Source: Candidatus Omnitrophota bacterium
GTDB taxonomy: Bacteria > Omnitrophota > Gorgyraeia > Gygaellales > Profunditerraquicolaceae
Assembly: GCA_023818655.1 (NCBI GenBank)
Contig: JAMWCI010000005.1
Location: 1 to 38,657 of the forward strand
DNA length: 38,657 nucleotides
Direction of reading: 5' to 3'
In this document: piece by piece, positions 7,867-16,137 of the stretch
How the letters are laid out: every line of letters begins with the position of its first letter
How positions within the stretch are numbered: position 1 is the first letter of the stretch
Translations under genes and position numbers: made by a program
The notes under the pieces: model-generated
What the model was told of the DNA's origin: nothing
Database searches by the model: none
What the model saw: the letters and a program-made list of their open reading frames with translations, nothing else

Positions 7867-9525
7867 TTACCTCATCAAAACCCAGAATAGCCCCATCATT
7901 CCCAAAAGAGTCCAGACCAGATAGGTGGGCAAGACTCCGTTATGCAGATATTGAAAGAATCTGCCCACTGCAAAAACCAGTGTTTTGCCTTGTTCGTAAA
8001 TATCGAAAAAACCCTTTTCTGCTTTCTTATAAATGAATTTTAAAACACCGAATTCCTTTATGGTATTATAGAACTCTATCCCAGTAACCCGGCCTTTACT
8101 TAAATCTATGGGCTCTCCTCCTACGAAACTCGCATCTTGACGTATGTTTGGCCTTAAGCTCTTTAACATAAAAACTATTGCTCCTAAACCTAAAGCCAAA
8201 ACAATAAGCAGGGTGGAGTATCCCGCGTACCATATTCCGGTAAAAGTAACCCCGGTTATCGCAGGCAGAATAAACATCTTGAGCGGAATCTGCAGGGCGA
8301 ATACGCCAAAGATAACACAGATTACAGCCAGAACAATACAGGGTAGCCACATTGTCGCAGGAACTTCATCTATATGTTTCTCTGGATATCTATTTTGTTG
8401 TTGGCCGAGAAAAATGGCATGAAGCAGCTTCATAAAACTGGCCAAGGTAAGCCCTGAGCCAAACATCGCCGCTGCCAAACAGAATACCGCTGTAAGTCGC
8501 AGGAGGTAATTAGCGGTTGTTAATTGGGTTATCAACCCCTGATAAATCATCCATTTAGAAGCAAAACCATTAAAAGGAGGAACTCCGGATATAGAGAGAC
8601 TGGCAACGAGACAGGCTATATAGGTAAAAGGCATTGACTTTGCTAACCCTCCCAACCTATCCAGCTCATCTGTATGCGTACGATACTCCACATTGCCGCC
8701 TGTAAAGAATAAACAGGATTTATATACCGCGTGATTCAACATATGGAATAAACCGCCGGCTATGCCAACAGGATTTCCTGTCCCTATACCCAAAATCATA
8801 TATCCTACCTGAGAAACTGCATGGTAACCAAGAAGTCTTTTGAAATTATGCTGAATAAGCGCCATCATTACCGCGGCAATTATAGTGAATGCCCCTATAG
8901 TCATCAAAAAGATATTCATCCCTTCATTCATCACAAATAAATTTAAGGAAATCCTGGCCAAGAGATAGACCCCTAGTAATTTGTCAAGGGAAGCAGGCAA
9001 AAAAGCTACTACCGTCACAGGCGCGCTTTCCGCGCAATCCGGAACCCAGGAATGAAAAGGCATTGCCCCTGCCTTGGCAAAACTAGCTACGGCTATACAT
9101 AGGTAGGCGGCAATTGCCAAAGCGCTGTCTAGCGGAACTCTTATCTTATCCATAACCCAAGTTCCCGTTAAATAATAAAGCATACCTATCCCCAACAGCA
9201 TCAGGGCATCAGAGCCGCCTACGATGATAAACGTCTTTTTTGCCACTACCCCGCTGTCTTTATCGCCCAGACCAATAAGCAGGTATAAGGTCAAACCCAA
9301 AAATCCCCAGAGCGCAAGAAGCACGATAAGATGATTAGCAAGGACTGTGGCTATAGAGACGATACCCGTTAATAAGATATAGGTATAATATTGCGCCAAA
9401 TGTTCTTTTCTCCTCATAAAACCAAAAGAGTAGACCAAAGTCAAGACGCAAAAGATGAACATAGCCAAGGTCACGAATCCGCTTAAATGGTCTAATTTAA
9501 AGTATGAAAATAAGGCTCCACTCAT
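7867..9525 (-). CDS. NuoL/MrpA-type antiporter-like subunit
   Basis: 552 residues, about 15 helices. Motifs of the complex I/Mrp antiporter family: ASFAKAGAMPFHSWVPDCAESAPVTVVAFLPASLDKLLGVYLLAR, NFKRLLGYHAVSQVGYMILGIG and HMLNHAVYKSCLFF. The C-terminal third has extra helices and a soluble stretch ending in a final membrane segment, as in NuoL/HyfB. The MbhD/E-like and MrpB-G genes follow, so this fills the MrpA N-terminal role. Its ATG overlaps the PhoU-like stop (ATGA), tying its translation to that gene. Confidence 0.87.
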   Translation of the reverse strand: MSGALFSYFKLDHLSGFVTLAMFIFCVLTLVYSFGFMRRKEHLAQYYTYILLTGIVSIATVLANHLIVLLALWGFLGLTLYLLIGLGDKDSGVVAKKTFIIVGGSDALMLLGIGMLYYLTGTWVMDKIRVPLDSALAIAAYLCIAVASFAKAGAMPFHSWVPDCAESAPVTVVAFLPASLDKLLGVYLLARISLNLFVMNEGMNIFLMTIGAFTIIAAVMMALIQHNFKRLLGYHAVSQVGYMILGIGTGNPVGIAGGLFHMLNHAVYKSCLFFTGGNVEYRTHTDELDRLGGLAKSMPFTYIACLVASLSISGVPPFNGFASKWMIYQGLITQLTTANYLLRLTAVFCLAAAMFGSGLTLASFMKLLHAIFLGQQQNRYPEKHIDEVPATMWLPCIVLAVICVIFGVFALQIPLKMFILPAITGVTFTGIWYAGYSTLLIVLALGLGAIVFMLKSLRPNIRQDASFVGGEPIDLSKGRVTGIEFYNTIKEFGVLKFIYKKAEKGFFDIYEQGKTLVFAVGRFFQYLHNGVLPTYLVWTLLGMMGLFWVLMR

Positions 9526-10142
9526 GATTTTATTTTTAACAGATTCTTAGCTATCTTCTTAGTATGGTAATAAACCGCTGCGGTAAAATCCAGCATGTTT
9601 AGGTACATATTGCAGGCGATGGGGATACAGGCGCCTGTAAGTAAACGTTGATTATGCCTCTGGCGGAGCTCATCCACCAGAGTGTCAATATGCTCCTCTT
9701 TTCTTAAGACGCTTTTTACTAAGTTGAAGTCTTCGTTTTCAAAGGCACAGACTATTTCCGACATAACGTCTTCAGTCTTGCGATATAGGATTTCGTATTC
9801 CTTGACTGCCTCTTCGCTAAAAAGCAATTTTTCCTCAATCTTTATCTGCACCCGTTCCAGTATATCTTTGCAATAATCCCCAATCAATTCTAAGTCGCCT
9901 ACTATATCGGCGTATATCGCAAACTCTGCCTTATCGCCTTTATCGCTAAACTCTCGCCCTAATCTTACCAAATCAGAGGTTATCTCTTTTTCTAATTCAT
10001 TCAACTTATTTTCATCCTCTAAAACCTCGGAGATTAAATCCGCATTGTGCTCAAGGAAAGTGCGGTGGGTTGTCTTCCACATCTTGAGAGCAAGCTTAGA
10101 CATCTGGCTAATTTTTTTCTTTATGTTGTTTAAATCCTGCAT
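9522..10142 (-). CDS. PhoU-like protein inside the hydrogenase operon
   Basis: 206 residues, all helical with no membrane segment. Two PhoU-type three-helix repeats are visible: residues 1-100 (MQDLNNIKKKISQMSKLALKMWKTT, EKEITSDLVRLGREF, GDLELIGDYCKDILERVQ) and 105-200 (ENEDFNLVKSVLRKEEHIDTLVDELR, YLNMLDFTAAVYYHTKKIAKNLL). The E/D-x-x-D patterns bind metals in PhoU relatives. The start at 10142 shares a base with the hydrogenase stop (TAATG), and the stop overlaps the next ATG (ATGA), so it is co-translated with the large subunit and the antiporter subunit. No phosphate genes are near. I infer a regulator or assembly factor of the complex. Confidence 0.85.
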   Translation of the reverse strand: MQDLNNIKKKISQMSKLALKMWKTTHRTFLEHNADLISEVLEDENKLNELEKEITSDLVRLGREFSDKGDKAEFAIYADIVGDLELIGDYCKDILERVQIKIEEKLLFSEEAVKEYEILYRKTEDVMSEIVCAFENEDFNLVKSVLRKEEHIDTLVDELRQRHNQRLLTGACIPIACNMYLNMLDFTAAVYYHTKKIAKNLLKIKS

Positions 10143-11341
10143 TACAGAAGCATCTCCTTTATCTTGTTGGTCTTTTCCTGAGATAGCTTTATTAAATCCC
10201 ACCCGTTCATTATCTTTTTGTCGGTAGACCGGTTTATTACCGCTACCCTCTCAGTACAACAGTAACAGGGGTCTACCGCTGCCAGAGTAATAGTGGCGTC
10301 GGCTATAGTCCCTCCTACTGCCGCCACCTTATTGGAGGCAACATTCATAAAACTCGGGGCACGGATTTTATGTCTAACCGGACGGTTAGTCCCGTCGCTT
10401 TTTATGTAGTGTATGCATTCTCCGCGCGGGGCTTCTACCCTGCCAATACCTTCTCCCGGCGGAATATCTTTAACATCGGCATCTATCGGGCCATTAGGCA
10501 GCTTCTTCAGGCATTGGCGGATGATATTTACGGAATCCTGCATTTCGAAGATTCTTACCAATGTCTTGGCGTAGACATCCCCTTCTTTTTGCAAGACCAC
10601 ATTCCAGTCAATAGTCCCCAGGAGTAAAGCACCGTACGGTTCATCGCGGCGCACATCTATATTTACTCCTGAGGCGCGGGCTGTAGGACCTATTACGCAC
10701 CATTCAATTGCCTGTTCTTTGGTAAGTATCCCTGCGCCTTTTAACCGCGCCTGTATGACCGGATCATCCATTACCGCGCCGCGGAACATCTCTAATGCCG
10801 GTAAAAGTTCATCCAGTGTTTTATTTAATAAAGGTAGATCCTCCTCTTTTATATCGCGCCGCACCCCACCAACTTTAAACATGGCGTAATTGTTGCGGTT
10901 TCCGGTAATCATCTCAAACATATCCAAAATCGGCTCGCGGTACTTCCAAGCCCACATCCATACCGTGTTATAACCGATAAAATGCCCGGCTAAACCCAGC
11001 CAAAGAAGATGACTGTGTATCCTTTGCAACTCATCAATAATGGTGCGTATATAAAGGGCTCGTTCCGGGACAACCGCTCCTTCGCCACCAAGTATATCTT
11101 CTACTGCCAGAACATAAGCATACGGATGGCTGGAAGAACAGATACCGCATATACGTTCTACCACAAAGGCGATCTGGTCGTAATGTTTGCTCTCGCAGAT
11201 TTTTTCTATTCCGCGGTGATTATAACCAATGATAATATCAATATCTACAACCTTCTCCCCTTCCACATAGAGCTGGAAAAATTCCGGCTCTTCTTGTAAA
11301 GGATGGTAAGGACCAATAGGGACAATAACTTTATGGCTCAT
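10142..11341 (-). CDS. Group 4 membrane NiFe hydrogenase large subunit (NuoD-like)
   Basis: 399 residues. Both nickel-binding motifs are intact: RICGIC (Cys65, Cys68) and DPCYCC (Cys359, Cys362), so this is a hydrogenase and not a complex I NuoD. The protein begins IVPIGPYHPLQEEPEFF and has GYNHRGIEK, typical of the EchE/MbhL/HycE line. A tail of about 37 residues follows the last Cys. It forms the catalytic H2/H+ site on the cytoplasmic face of the membrane complex. The start overlaps the NuoC-like stop by ATGA. No maturation genes (hypA-F) are in the window. Confidence 0.92.
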   Translation of the reverse strand: MSHKVIVPIGPYHPLQEEPEFFQLYVEGEKVVDIDIIIGYNHRGIEKICESKHYDQIAFVVERICGICSSSHPYAYVLAVEDILGGEGAVVPERALYIRTIIDELQRIHSHLLWLGLAGHFIGYNTVWMWAWKYREPILDMFEMITGNRNNYAMFKVGGVRRDIKEEDLPLLNKTLDELLPALEMFRGAVMDDPVIQARLKGAGILTKEQAIEWCVIGPTARASGVNIDVRRDEPYGALLLGTIDWNVVLQKEGDVYAKTLVRIFEMQDSVNIIRQCLKKLPNGPIDADVKDIPPGEGIGRVEAPRGECIHYIKSDGTNRPVRHKIRAPSFMNVASNKVAAVGGTIADATITLAAVDPCYCCTERVAVINRSTDKKIMNGWDLIKLSQEKTNKIKEMLL

Positions 11342-11766
11342 TTGTTCTGCCTCAAAGGGTAATTATCCTGCGGCCAATCGTCTGCCAAAAGCAGCCGTTT
11401 CAGATTAGGATGGCCTTTGAAATTTATACCCAGCATCTCCCACATCTCCCTCTCAATCCATTCCGCCCCCTGAAAAATAGGCGTGATGGCGTCTATTTCA
11501 GGATGCTCTTTATCATTAATTTCCACACGCAAAGAATAAATCTCTCCTGTCTGGTCAAAACTGAAGTGGTAGAGAATTTCAAATCCGGAAGGCGTCTGGC
11601 TTCCAGAGGCGGTAGAAAACCTCAATCCTAAATCCTTAAATAAAAATCTTGCTGTCTCATAAAGATCTTCTTTGCGTACGCTAAAATAAATCCTGCGGCT
11701 GGACCTCTCCTGCCAGGAAATTATCTTGCCTGCCAGTTTCTCTCTGATGCTTTCTTTTATCTTCAT
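11338..11766 (-). CDS. NuoC-like hydrogenase subunit (30 kDa family)
   Basis: 142 residues. ISLRVEINDKEHPEIDAITPIFQGAEWIEREMWEMLGI-type sequence (about 80-120) followed by HPNLKRLLLADDW and YPLR is the signature of the complex I 30 kDa / HycE N-terminal / MbhK family. It has no cofactor motif and serves as a structural subunit beside NuoB and NuoD homologues. It overlaps both neighbours by ATGA. Separate NuoC and NuoD genes resemble Mbh and Ech, not the fused HycE. Confidence 0.88.
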   Translation of the reverse strand: MKIKESIREKLAGKIISWQERSSRRIYFSVRKEDLYETARFLFKDLGLRFSTASGSQTPSGFEILYHFSFDQTGEIYSLRVEINDKEHPEIDAITPIFQGAEWIEREMWEMLGINFKGHPNLKRLLLADDWPQDNYPLRQNK

Positions 11767-12188
11767 TTTTTGCTCTTTAGTTTATTGACCAGTTTTACAA
11801 TGCCGTCAATCATCGCTTCGGGTTTAGGCGGGCATCCCGGAATATACAAATCCACCGGCAAGATTTTATCCAGCGGCTCTTCCACATTATAGCTATATCT
11901 AAACAGATGCCTGGATAAGGCGCATTGCCCAACGGCAACCACCACGCAGGGTTTAGGCGCCTGCTCATATATCTTTTTCATGCGGACTACCGCCTTTTTG
12001 TTCATAGCACCAGTGATAAGAAGCGCGTCTGCGTGCCTTACTGAGCCGACCAGTTGTATGCCAAAACGCTCCACATCATGCCTAGGCGTCAACAAATCCA
12101 ATATCTCAATATCGCAGTTATTGCAGGAGCCAGCGCTTACATGAAAAACCCAGATAGATTTGGTTAAGGCCGAAAGCTTAAAGTCCAT
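11763..12188 (-). CDS. Hydrogenase small subunit (NuoB-like)
   Basis: 141 residues. Four Cys fit one proximal [4Fe-4S] cluster: GSCNNCDIE (Cys22, Cys25), GQC (Cys89) and PGCPPKPE (Cys119). The short form with one cluster is that of EchC/MbhJ/HycG and NuoB. It transfers electrons between the NiFe site and the ferredoxin-like subunits. It lies 4 bases after the NuoH-like gene and overlaps the NuoC-like gene. Confidence 0.9.
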   Translation of the reverse strand: MDFKLSALTKSIWVFHVSAGSCNNCDIEILDLLTPRHDVERFGIQLVGSVRHADALLITGAMNKKAVVRMKKIYEQAPKPCVVVAVGQCALSRHLFRYSYNVEEPLDKILPVDLYIPGCPPKPEAMIDGIVKLVNKLKSKK

Positions 12189-12191
12189 ATA

Positions 12192-13106
12192 CTATAATCC
12201 AAAATACCCCAAAATAACGGCTAATATCGCCAATAACGTCGGTATCCGCCAAAAGAATCTCAAACTTTGGTCAATGCGCAAACGAGGGCTTGTATTTTTT
12301 ATCAGAATGATAACTATCAATAAAGCGATAAATTTTCCTATAACAGATAGCATAGTTAAATTCTGACCCAAGAAAAGTATAATTAATAAAACCGGCAGGG
12401 TATAAAGTAACATGGCCTTGATTAACTTAAAAATAGCTAAAGGCAATCCTGAGTATTCAATCAAGACCCCTCCCATTATCTCCTGTTCGGCCTCTGAGAC
12501 ATCAAAGGGAACAAACCCCAGTTTTGCCTGTATGCAAAGTACGGATACCAAAAAGGCAATCAAACCTGACCAGGAAAAAATATTAGAGCCGAAGAGCGCT
12601 TGGTGATTAAGGATGGTCCCAAACTGAATAGCTCCGCCGCTCTTGATGATAATCGCGATGATAGACAGGATAAACGGCAATTCATAGGCTAAAATCAATT
12701 TCATCTCCCGAGATGCGCCCACCGAAGCCAATGGATTCCTTGATGCGGAGGCGCCTAAAATCAGGCTTATCGCAGGTATAACTAAGAGGTACAAAACCAC
12801 AACCAAGTCTCCGGAAAATCCTTGAGATGGAGATATAATATTTCTGCCCAGTATCGTCGCCACCAAGACCAAACTTGCCAGACCCAGACAAGGCGCTAAT
12901 AAAAAGGTTAACTTGGCAGAAGAAGGCAGGATAGTTTCCTTGCCCAATAATTTTAGAATATCTGCAAAATTCTGATACCAAGGAGGACCTTTACGCCATT
13001 GCAGCCGGGCGGTAACCTTCCTGTCAAACCAGCCAGCGATTAAACCAATACAGACGCTGAATAAAAAACCGGGAAAAATCAAATAATTAAATATGATGTT
13101 TAGCAT
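12192..13106 (-). CDS. NuoH-like membrane anchor subunit
   Basis: 304 residues, eight predicted helices. GLIAGWFDRKVTARLQWRKGPPWYQNFADILKLLGKE (about 21-57) and the loop FVPFDVSEAEQEIMGGVLIEYSG are NuoH/EchB/MbhM signatures; the acidic loop lines the junction with the peripheral arm. I chose the ATG at 13106 because AGGTGA lies 9 bases before it; a GTG four codons upstream is the alternative. It anchors the hydrogenase to the ion-pumping arm. Confidence 0.9.
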   Translation of the reverse strand: MLNIIFNYLIFPGFLFSVCIGLIAGWFDRKVTARLQWRKGPPWYQNFADILKLLGKETILPSSAKLTFLLAPCLGLASLVLVATILGRNIISPSQGFSGDLVVVLYLLVIPAISLILGASASRNPLASVGASREMKLILAYELPFILSIIAIIIKSGGAIQFGTILNHQALFGSNIFSWSGLIAFLVSVLCIQAKLGFVPFDVSEAEQEIMGGVLIEYSGLPLAIFKLIKAMLLYTLPVLLIILFLGQNLTMLSVIGKFIALLIVIILIKNTSPRLRIDQSLRFFWRIPTLLAILAVILGYFGL

Positions 13107-13165
13107 GCGATTTATCACCTACTATAAATATATTTATGGCACATAGTCATTGAGTTTAATGCGAA

Positions 13166-13663
13166 CTATTTTTTCTTAAGTGGTTGCATATCCTCTCTAG
13201 ACCACTTGCGGGTATGCACCGCCAGATGCTCACCGACAAAATAAATATCGCTCTCCAAATCTTCTTCTCCTATATCTCTTACTTCTATCGCCTTCTCAGG
13301 ACAGGTGGTGACGCATTTAGGCGCCCCTGCCGTTAATCCTACGCAATAATCGCACCGAGAGTCCAAATAGGGAATAAAATCCTGAAAGATAACTCCAAAT
13401 GGACAGGCTACAGTGCAGGACTTGCAGCTGGTGCAGCGCATCTTATAACGTTTAAGATGTCCGTCTGGCTGCCTCTCCAGCGCATTGTGGTAACAGGAGT
13501 TTACGCAGGGCGCCTGTTCACAGTGCCTGCAGATAGTGGCAAAGGTCGCGTATTCGCGCAGACTTGCGATACCGTTATTCTGCGGATGATAAAAATAATC
13601 GCAAGACACCTGACAGTCGCCACATCTGTTACATATTTCTAAATCCACAAATAAACGTTTCAT
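13166..13663 (-). CDS. Four-cluster ferredoxin subunit, HycB/CooF-like
   Basis: 165 residues. Cys motifs in order: CNRCGDCQVSC (about 11-21), CRHCEQAPCVNSC, CTSCKSCTVACPFG and CDYC with CVTTCPEKAI, giving four [4Fe-4S] clusters in the HycB/HydN/CooF pattern. No signal peptide, so it is cytoplasmic. Its place between the flavin module (13673-15554) and the membrane hydrogenase genes suggests an electron wire between them. A 59-base gap separates it from the NuoH-like start. Confidence 0.9.
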   Translation of the reverse strand: MKRLFVDLEICNRCGDCQVSCDYFYHPQNNGIASLREYATFATICRHCEQAPCVNSCYHNALERQPDGHLKRYKMRCTSCKSCTVACPFGVIFQDFIPYLDSRCDYCVGLTAGAPKCVTTCPEKAIEVRDIGEEDLESDIYFVGEHLAVHTRKWSREDMQPLKKK

Positions 13664-13672
13664 CTTATTGAA

Positions 13673-14491
13673 TTAATCCCATATATCGCGTATATCCTTC
13701 AATTGCTCAAAGGTAAATACCGGACCATCCTTGCAGGCATAGTATCGGCCAATGCGACAATGACCGCATTTACCCAAGCCGCAAGACATACTTTTTTCCA
13801 TAGAGAGATAGATATCAACCGGCTTGAAACCTAAATCCAAGAGTTTCAACGTAACAAATTTCATCATAATCGGAGGACCGCAAACAATAGACACTGCCTT
13901 TTTTAAATCTACAGGCAAATCCTTCAGGATGGTAGTAACTAAACCCACGTGGCCTTTCCAGGTAGCATCCCCTACGTCAACCGTAGTCAGAATATCCACT
14001 TTCTTCTTTTTCTGCCACTGCGGCAAGGCGTCTTTATAGACTATATCAACAGGGGTGCGTGCGCCGTAACGTAGCACCACTTTGTTGTAATTGTCTATAT
14101 CGGAAAAAAGACTAAGGAGAAGGGAACGCAAAGGTGCCAGTCCCACTCCTCCGCCGACAATCAACACATCTTTATTCTTAAATTTATCCAAGGGGTAGCC
14201 TTGTCCGAATGGACCGCGTATCCCCAAAACCATACCTTCCTTTATGGCATGTATATAGGAAGTAACCCTTCCAACCTTCATAATAGTTACGTCTATCTTG
14301 TCTTTGACCCCCGGGTCAGAAGAGGGGGTAAAAGGTGCCTCTCCCGCTCCCGGAACAGTCAACTCGATGAATTGACCAGTCTGAAAGGAAAAATCGAATT
14401 TCGGTTTAAGGACAAAAGTTTTAATCGTAGGTGTCTCTGCAATAATCTCTTCAACCCTCGCCTCAAGCGGCTGGTATATATTTCTCTTCAT
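13673..14491 (-). CDS. FAD/NAD(P)-binding oxidoreductase, sulfhydrogenase gamma (HydG/AsrB)-like
   Basis: 272 residues of the ferredoxin-NADP reductase fold. The FAD part has a TGQFIEL-type strand (about 40-46); RGPFGQGYPLD and LIVGGGVGLAPLRSLL (about 107-125) form the NAD(P)-binding part. CGLGKCGHCRIGRYYAC near residue 240-255 binds a [2Fe-2S] cluster, as in dihydroorotate dehydrogenase K and HydG/AsrB. In sulfhydrogenase and sulfite reductase this subunit exchanges electrons with NAD(P)H. It overlaps the upstream HydB-like gene by 29 bases. I infer that it is the NAD(P)H port of the membrane hydrogenase. Confidence 0.88.
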   Translation of the reverse strand: MKRNIYQPLEARVEEIIAETPTIKTFVLKPKFDFSFQTGQFIELTVPGAGEAPFTPSSDPGVKDKIDVTIMKVGRVTSYIHAIKEGMVLGIRGPFGQGYPLDKFKNKDVLIVGGGVGLAPLRSLLLSLFSDIDNYNKVVLRYGARTPVDIVYKDALPQWQKKKKVDILTTVDVGDATWKGHVGLVTTILKDLPVDLKKAVSIVCGPPIMMKFVTLKLLDLGFKPVDIYLSMEKSMSCGLGKCGHCRIGRYYACKDGPVFTFEQLKDIRDIWD

Positions 14492-15554
14492 AGAGTCTTC
14501 TTAATATATAACGGATATCAATCTTTCCCGGACAGACATCAATGCACCTGCCGCATCCGCAACAGGCCTGAATACCCATATTGTCAATAAAGAAATCAAA
14601 CTTCTTCAGATACCGGTTGCGCAACCTCATATAACGCATCTTTAAAGGGTTTGCGCCTCCGGCAACAAGAGTAAAATTCTTGAACAAGCAACCATCCCAT
14701 AAACGTAAGCGTCTTGCGTTTTCTCCGACTGGCTCGTCGCTCAGCAGAAAACAATGACAGGTATCGCACATAAATACGCACCCGCCGCACTCCACGCATG
14801 TCTTCATCTGCTCCTGCCATATCTTAGAGCTGTATCCAGAGGTAACGATATCCTTAAGGGTTTCTTTCTTGGGGATTTTATGCTGCGCCAGGTGTTCCTC
14901 CAATCTCCTGACCACTAACTCCCTTTTGGATGCCCTGCCTGAAAGCTGTCCTGCGGTAGCAGGAGAAAATACCTCTTTAATACTATCCGCTATATCCTTG
15001 GCTTTCTGTGTAGCTATATCTACCAGAAAACCGTTGTTTAAAGGAGATAAATTAAAATCAAATCCTTCTTCCACAAAAGGATTGATATCAAATGCGCGGC
15101 AGAAACAGGCCTCTTTAAACGCAGTGCAGTCGCCGCTTATAATCAGTGCGCTCTGGCGACGTTCCTTATACTGCTGGTCTACTACATCTGGACCGAGAAA
15201 AACCCAATCCTGGATCTTTAAGGAGAAGATATCACAGTTCTTTATACCGTAAACAGCCAAGGGCCTCTCTTTTGCTTTCTTGTCTTCGCAAAAATACTGG
15301 CTTACTTCTTCTTTACACGGTGTAAAATATGTGCGGGCTGGCTCTATCGAACGGTATTCATTAAAAATTATTGATTCTTCATTTAACTGGGTGTATTTCT
15401 CTAAAAAATAATCCTCGGCAGGAAGGCTAAAGCCAAAATCGCATTTAACCTTGGCGGTCGTGTTTATTTTGCAGGGGACATATAGTTCATAATCCAAAGA
15501 AATCCTGTCTAAAAACTTGAAAAAATCCTCGCTCTTCAGAAAAAGTGTATCCAT
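14463..15554 (-). CDS. 4Fe-4S dicluster protein, sulfhydrogenase beta (HydB/AsrA)-like
   Basis: 363 residues. The C-terminal third holds CVECGGCVFMCDTCHCF and CCGCGRCIDVCPGKIDI, two [4Fe-4S] motifs in the HydB/AsrA pattern. The N-terminal 250 residues are the typical family domain, with YFTPCKEEVSQYF and YGIKNCDIFSL, where AsrA/HydB have similar Cys-bearing blocks. It partners HydG-like proteins and relays electrons. It is the first gene of the hydrogenase operon, directly after a good promoter. Finding this pair in a group 4 operon and not beside a cytoplasmic NiFe hydrogenase is unusual. Confidence 0.86.
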   Translation of the reverse strand: MDTLFLKSEDFFKFLDRISLDYELYVPCKINTTAKVKCDFGFSLPAEDYFLEKYTQLNEESIIFNEYRSIEPARTYFTPCKEEVSQYFCEDKKAKERPLAVYGIKNCDIFSLKIQDWVFLGPDVVDQQYKERRQSALIISGDCTAFKEACFCRAFDINPFVEEGFDFNLSPLNNGFLVDIATQKAKDIADSIKEVFSPATAGQLSGRASKRELVVRRLEEHLAQHKIPKKETLKDIVTSGYSSKIWQEQMKTCVECGGCVFMCDTCHCFLLSDEPVGENARRLRLWDGCLFKNFTLVAGGANPLKMRYMRLRNRYLKKFDFFIDNMGIQACCGCGRCIDVCPGKIDIRYILRRLYEEKYIPAA

Positions 15555-15586
15555 CTAAAAAAACTTATCTGTTTTTAATTTATAAT

Positions 15587-15599
15587 AGACAGGCTGTCT
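15587..15599 (-). promoter_or_regulatory. Palindrome in the hydrogenase operon leader, possible operator
   Basis: AGACAG-G-CTGTCT, a perfect 6-1-6 inverted repeat, lies about 45-55 bases downstream of the promoter -10 box and 33 bases before the first ATG. It could be a repressor site. No matching regulator is recognised nearby. Confidence 0.35.
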
Positions 15600-15642
15600 G
15601 TGAGGAAATCACAAAACACCTTTTAGTCAATTTTAGGTATAG

Positions 15643-15671
15643 AGAATAACACAATTCCGCAAGTTTGTCTA
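15643..15671 (-). promoter_or_regulatory. Promoter of the hydrogenase-Mrp operon
   Basis: On the minus strand TAGACA (15671-15666), a 17-base spacer and TATTCT (15648-15643). This sigma-70-type pair lies in the 125-base gap between yqeY and the first hydrogenase gene, the only sizeable gap before a 17-gene run. Confidence 0.55.
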
Positions 15672-15679
15672 TGAAAATT

Positions 15680-16135
15680 TTATGAATTTTTTGGCAAAAG
15701 TCTTTCCTTGACTAAATCGCTTACTAATCTTCCATCCGCTTGGCCGGCGATCTTTGCGTTGGCCTCTTTCATTACCCTGCCCATATCCTTCATATCTTTT
15801 GCAGAGGTCTGAATTATTGCTTCTTCAATTATCTTTTTAATCTCTTCAAGGGAAAGTTGCGGAGGCAGATAATCCTTAAGTATCTTCATCTCTGCCTCTT
15901 CTTTCTGGGCCATCTCAGGTCTTCCTCCTCTGGTGAACTGCTCGATAGAATCCTGTCGCGCTTTTATCTGTTTCTTTATTACCGAAATTACCTCTGTATC
16001 TTCAAGCCTACTCTTCTTTTTAGCTACGGCAGCATTCAATAATTCAGCGCGCAGAAAACTCAAAACCGAGCTCTTAAGGTTATCCCTTGCCTTCATTGCT
16101 TCTTTGTAATCAGCGAGAATTTTCTCCTCCAGCAT
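15680..16135 (-). CDS. GatB/YqeY domain protein
   Basis: 151 residues matching the YqeY family over its whole length: DYKEAMKARDNLKSSVLSFLRAEL near the start, a basic middle, KILKDYLPPQLSLEEIKKII, and GRVMKEANAKIAGQADGRLVSDLVKERL at the end. The last part is the helical tail domain shared with the GatB subunit of tRNA amidotransferase, which binds tRNA. The role of the stand-alone protein is not settled. It follows mscL by two bases and ends the housekeeping gene run. Confidence 0.9.
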   Translation of the reverse strand: MLEEKILADYKEAMKARDNLKSSVLSFLRAELLNAAVAKKKSRLEDTEVISVIKKQIKARQDSIEQFTRGGRPEMAQKEEAEMKILKDYLPPQLSLEEIKKIIEEAIIQTSAKDMKDMGRVMKEANAKIAGQADGRLVSDLVKERLLPKNS

Positions 16136-16137
16136 AA

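Noticed and set aside
10142-13106. Respiratory complex I (nuoB/C/D/H)
   Set aside because: The NuoD-like protein keeps both CxxC nickel motifs, the NuoB-like protein is short with one cluster, and NuoE/F/G are absent; this is a group 4 hydrogenase.
14201-14590. 129-codon open frame on the plus strand
   Set aside because: Antisense to the HydG- and HydB-like genes; composition is that of a reverse-complement shadow.
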